A stretch of DNA of 24,212 bases from the NCBI GenBank assembly GCA_964554185.1, contig CAZKNJ010000025.1, positions 1 through 24,212 on the forward strand. The letters are read 5' to 3'. The notes under the pieces are model-generated. The model did not search any database. It was not told the origin of the DNA and saw only the letters and a program-made list of their open reading frames with translations. Source of the stretch: CAZKNJ01 sp964554185 (GTDB lineage: Bacteria; 4484-113). Positions 22,279 to 24,212 of the stretch are shown here, one piece after another (the first letter of the stretch is position 1; each line of letters begins with the position of its first letter). The translations under genes were made by a program, and so were the position numbers.

Positions 22279-23478
22279 ATGGAATTCTCAATGAAACGCT
22301 ACTGGAAAGGCCTTGCGGAGAGCGTCACCAGCATGTTCGTACGCGCAGCTGCCGAAGGGCTGTGGCGGTTTCTGCTGGCCGATCTCTTCGTGTGGATTCT
22401 GGGCAGCTTCACTGTCTATGCCATTGAGGCCGGAGCGGGCACCAAGACGTTGCGCACGGTCGGCGAGGCGCTGTATTTCGGCTGGATTTCCATGACCACC
22501 GTGGGTTTCGGTGACATCACTGCGTTATCAGGCGCCGGACGGGCCGTGATCATGGTTATGGTCTTTGCGCACATTTTCATCATCGCGCTGCTATCGGCGG
22601 CGGTGGCGTCCATGCTGGTGGCCCAGCGGATAAAGGAGGGAAAAGGCTTGGAGAAAGTCAGACTCGAAGGACATCTGGTGATTTGCGGTTGGAACTCCAA
22701 CGGCGGTCGTATACTCTCCCACCTCTTGCACTTTGAGAAAGAGCCGATACCGGTTGTGCTGGTTAGTAGCATGAGCGAGGAGGAAGCCGCTTCAATCCTG
22801 GAGGAGTACGAGGGGCTGGATCTGAAATGGGTCAGCGGCGACTACATCCACGAATCCGTGCTGGAACGCGCCAATATCAAACGCGCCCGCGGAGTTATCA
22901 TACTGGCGGACTACAAGATGCGCGACCCCGATAAGAGCGATGAGCGGGCTATTCTCACAACTCTAGCAGTGAAGGAGATTCGCAGCGACGTAATGGTATC
23001 GGTGGAAGTGTTCAGCCGCTCCGCCAGGCCGCACCTGCGCCGGGCGCGCGCCGACGAGATCATCGTCGCCGGTGAGTCAGACAGTTTCTTTCTGCTGTCC
23101 GCTACGCTGGCGCCGGGGCTGAATCGGATGATTCGCAATATGCTCTCTCCGGACCTGGGGCTGGAAGTATGGGTGTGCGAGATTCCGCGCCGCTTTGTGG
23201 GCAAGCCGTTTTCCGAGTACTTCAGCCATGCGTACAATGAGGCCGGCGACATTTCGCTGGGAGTCATTACCCACGAGCCCGGCATCGGGCTGACCGATGT
23301 GCTTTCCGACGACTACACGCAGATAGACCGCTTCATTGAGGAGAAGTTCAAGAAGGCCAAGCTTGGCTCGCACAAGCTGGAGGGTTACTATCCGCGGCTG
23401 AACCCTCCTCCCGACTACATCATTACTGAAAACGATATCGCCGTCTGCCTGCAGAAGGCGCGCAGGGAGGAGGAGTAG
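22279..23478 (+). CDS. MthK-like potassium channel with RCK domain
   Basis: A 399-residue membrane protein. TM1 lies at about residues 30-50 (LADLFVWILGSFTVYAI), followed by the pore helix and the selectivity filter TTVGFGD (73-79), TM2 (about 88-112), and then an RCK N-terminal Rossmann domain starting HLVICGWNSNGGRIL (about 130), with the VICGW form seen in MthK. An RCK C-like region (about 290-399) follows. It should form a tetrameric K+ channel gated by a cytoplasmic ligand ring. An ATG at 22291 is an alternative start. Only 8 nt separate it from the WecA-like gene, so they are probably cotranscribed. Confidence 0.92.
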   Translation: MEFSMKRYWKGLAESVTSMFVRAAAEGLWRFLLADLFVWILGSFTVYAIEAGAGTKTLRTVGEALYFGWISMTTVGFGDITALSGAGRAVIMVMVFAHIFIIALLSAAVASMLVAQRIKEGKGLEKVRLEGHLVICGWNSNGGRILSHLLHFEKEPIPVVLVSSMSEEEAASILEEYEGLDLKWVSGDYIHESVLERANIKRARGVIILADYKMRDPDKSDERAILTTLAVKEIRSDVMVSVEVFSRSARPHLRRARADEIIVAGESDSFFLLSATLAPGLNRMIRNMLSPDLGLEVWVCEIPRRFVGKPFSEYFSHAYNEAGDISLGVITHEPGIGLTDVLSDDYTQIDRFIEEKFKKAKLGSHKLEGYYPRLNPPPDYIITENDIAVCLQKARREEE

Positions 23479-23480
23479 GG

Positions 23481-24113
23481 CTAGTCCTCGGCGATGCTCA
23501 CGAGCACGCTGGAGACGATGGAGCTGTCACCGTCAAAGGTGACCTGCACGATGTAGCGGCTCGAGAAATCGGGGAAGGGCCCGTCGCCGCGCTCAAACTC
23601 CCAGTCGTAGCGCTCCTCGCTTCTGCTCACGCCGCACCATCCTTTGCTGTCCGGCTCGCCCAGGTGGTTGCCGATGTCAATGCGCCTTAGCGCGGTGATG
23701 CGCTTGCCGAGGAATCCCACGCGCTGAGCCGGGTCTTCGTAGCTGCGGCGCACGTAGAGGCTGAGCATACCGCTGCGGCCGGTGATAACGATGAGGTCAA
23801 AGGATGTGAGGCGCGGGTCGCCACCCACGGGGAACTGGCGGGCGAACTCGTCGGGCTCCAATACTTGCGTGGGCTCTTCGCTGCCGCCTTCCCAGTAAAG
23901 CGCTTCGCCGCGGCGGTCGCGCACGATGAAGCTGGGCGTGCCGAAGGTGGACTTGAGCTTGTAGGCGTCCCAGGTAAGCAGCTCGCCCATCGTGAACTCC
24001 GGCGGCGGCTGTTCCGCGCCCTTGAGGATGTCGCAGGCGGGGAGTAGCGCGATTGCGGTTAGGAGCAGGAGCGCGGATGCAAGACCTCGGCCTGATGCAG
24101 CTGGTGGCAGCAT
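23481..24113 (-). CDS. Small uncharacterised lipoprotein
   Basis: A 210-residue protein whose signal peptide ends in the lipobox LPAC with Cys27, followed by Asp at +2, the residue that in E. coli favours inner-membrane retention. The mature part is mixed alpha/beta (GTPSFIVRDRRGEALYWEGG, ITALRRIDIGNHLGEPDSKG). I do not recognise a family. The ATG at 24113 is used rather than an upstream ATG (24149) because it begins the signal peptide and lies 6 nt after TATAAT, so it is probably leaderless. It converges on the potassium channel gene with 2 nt between stop codons and no terminator. Confidence 0.75.
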   Translation of the reverse strand: MLPPAASGRGLASALLLLTAIALLPACDILKGAEQPPPEFTMGELLTWDAYKLKSTFGTPSFIVRDRRGEALYWEGGSEEPTQVLEPDEFARQFPVGGDPRLTSFDLIVITGRSGMLSLYVRRSYEDPAQRVGFLGKRITALRRIDIGNHLGEPDSKGWCGVSRSEERYDWEFERGDGPFPDFSSRYIVQVTFDGDSSIVSSVLVSIAED

Positions 24114-24119
24114 ACACCC

Positions 24120-24149
24120 ATTATACGAGAAGGGCGCATCCTCCCCCAA
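24120..24149 (-). promoter_or_regulatory. Promoter of the small lipoprotein gene
   Basis: TATAAT on the minus strand (24120-24125) lies 6 nt before ATG 24113, and TTGGGG (24144-24149) is a possible -35 with an 18-nt spacer. The -35 falls in the loop of the 24129-24164 hairpin. Confidence 0.5.
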
Positions 24150-24164
24150 GGGGATGCGCCCTTC
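24129..24164 (-). terminator. Hairpin terminator candidate without T-tract
   Basis: A perfect 13-bp inverted repeat, GAAGGGCGCATCC (24129-24141) and GGATGCGCCCTTC (24152-24164), has a 10-nt loop that can close by two more pairs. It begins 8 nt after the stop of the minus-strand gene at the right edge, where a terminator is expected. There is no run of T after it on either strand, so classical Rho-independent termination is uncertain. It could instead protect the RNA 3' end. Confidence 0.6.
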
Positions 24165-24172
24165 AAATAGCC

Positions 24173-24212
24173 CTAGTTGTACGAGAGCATAACGCTCTCC
24201 AGCTTAGTCCAG
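24173..24212 (-). CDS. C-terminal end of a gene continuing beyond the right edge
   Basis: One minus-strand frame entering from the right edge reads WTKLESVMLSYN then TAG. The hairpin starts 8 nt after this stop, which supports a real gene end. Only 12 residues are visible, so no product can be named. Another frame stays open slightly further but runs into the hairpin. Confidence 0.4.
   Translation of the reverse strand, partial: WTKLESVMLSYN

Overview
The window is a GC-rich bacterial scaffold (roughly 60% G+C by eye). It has standard AGGAGG-type ribosome binding sites, sigma70-like promoters and several secreted or lipid-anchored proteins. DUF4912, two GH57 enzymes, and dockerin-like, PKD and propeller domains in one lipoprotein suggest an uncultivated diderm lineage, but no gene here fixes the phylum. 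A run of exactly 100 N (20598-20697) shows that two contigs were joined, and the genes on both sides of it are broken.

Layout. (1) 59-3676, minus: a 1205-residue exported protein with dockerin-like, PKD, eight-blade PQQ-type propeller and second propeller domains. (2) 3834-3906, plus: tRNA-Lys(CUU). (3) 3915-12632, minus: six tightly packed or overlapping genes read in the order GH57 4-alpha-glucanotransferase/amylase, DUF4912 protein, glgC, glgA, GH57 branching enzyme, pgi. (4) 12738-13301, plus: frr, which converges on a pseudopilin-like membrane protein (13298-14290, minus); the two stop codons share one CTAG. (5) 14506-19406, plus: a large secreted zinc metalloprotease, a GNAT/YoaP-like protein and a second HEXXH lipoprotein. 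(6) 19493-20597, plus: bacteriohemerythrin and a CcrM/HinfI-like DNA methyltransferase that runs into the gap. (7) After the gap: a truncated cyclic-nucleotide-binding protein (minus), a WecA/TagO-like transferase and an MthK-like potassium channel (plus), a small lipoprotein (minus), and the tail of a further minus-strand gene at the right edge.

How the genes work together. The six-gene operon supplies most of an alpha-glucan storage pathway: pgi links it to glycolysis, GlgC makes ADP-glucose, GlgA polymerises it, one GH57 enzyme branches it and the other remodels or degrades it. Phosphoglucomutase and phosphorylase are not in the window. The DUF4912 gene overlaps glgC by 8 nt and is the best candidate here for an undescribed component. 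The plus-strand block codes for cell-envelope proteolysis.

Regulation. Several promoters have extended -10 elements (TGnTATAAT and variants). At least two genes, the first operon gene and the right-edge lipoprotein, have TATAAT only 6-7 nt before ATG, which predicts leaderless mRNAs; two more would have leaders of only a few nucleotides. I found no CRISPR array, insertion sequence, integrase, rRNA or clear defence island. Calls rest on reading motifs by eye; no database was searched.
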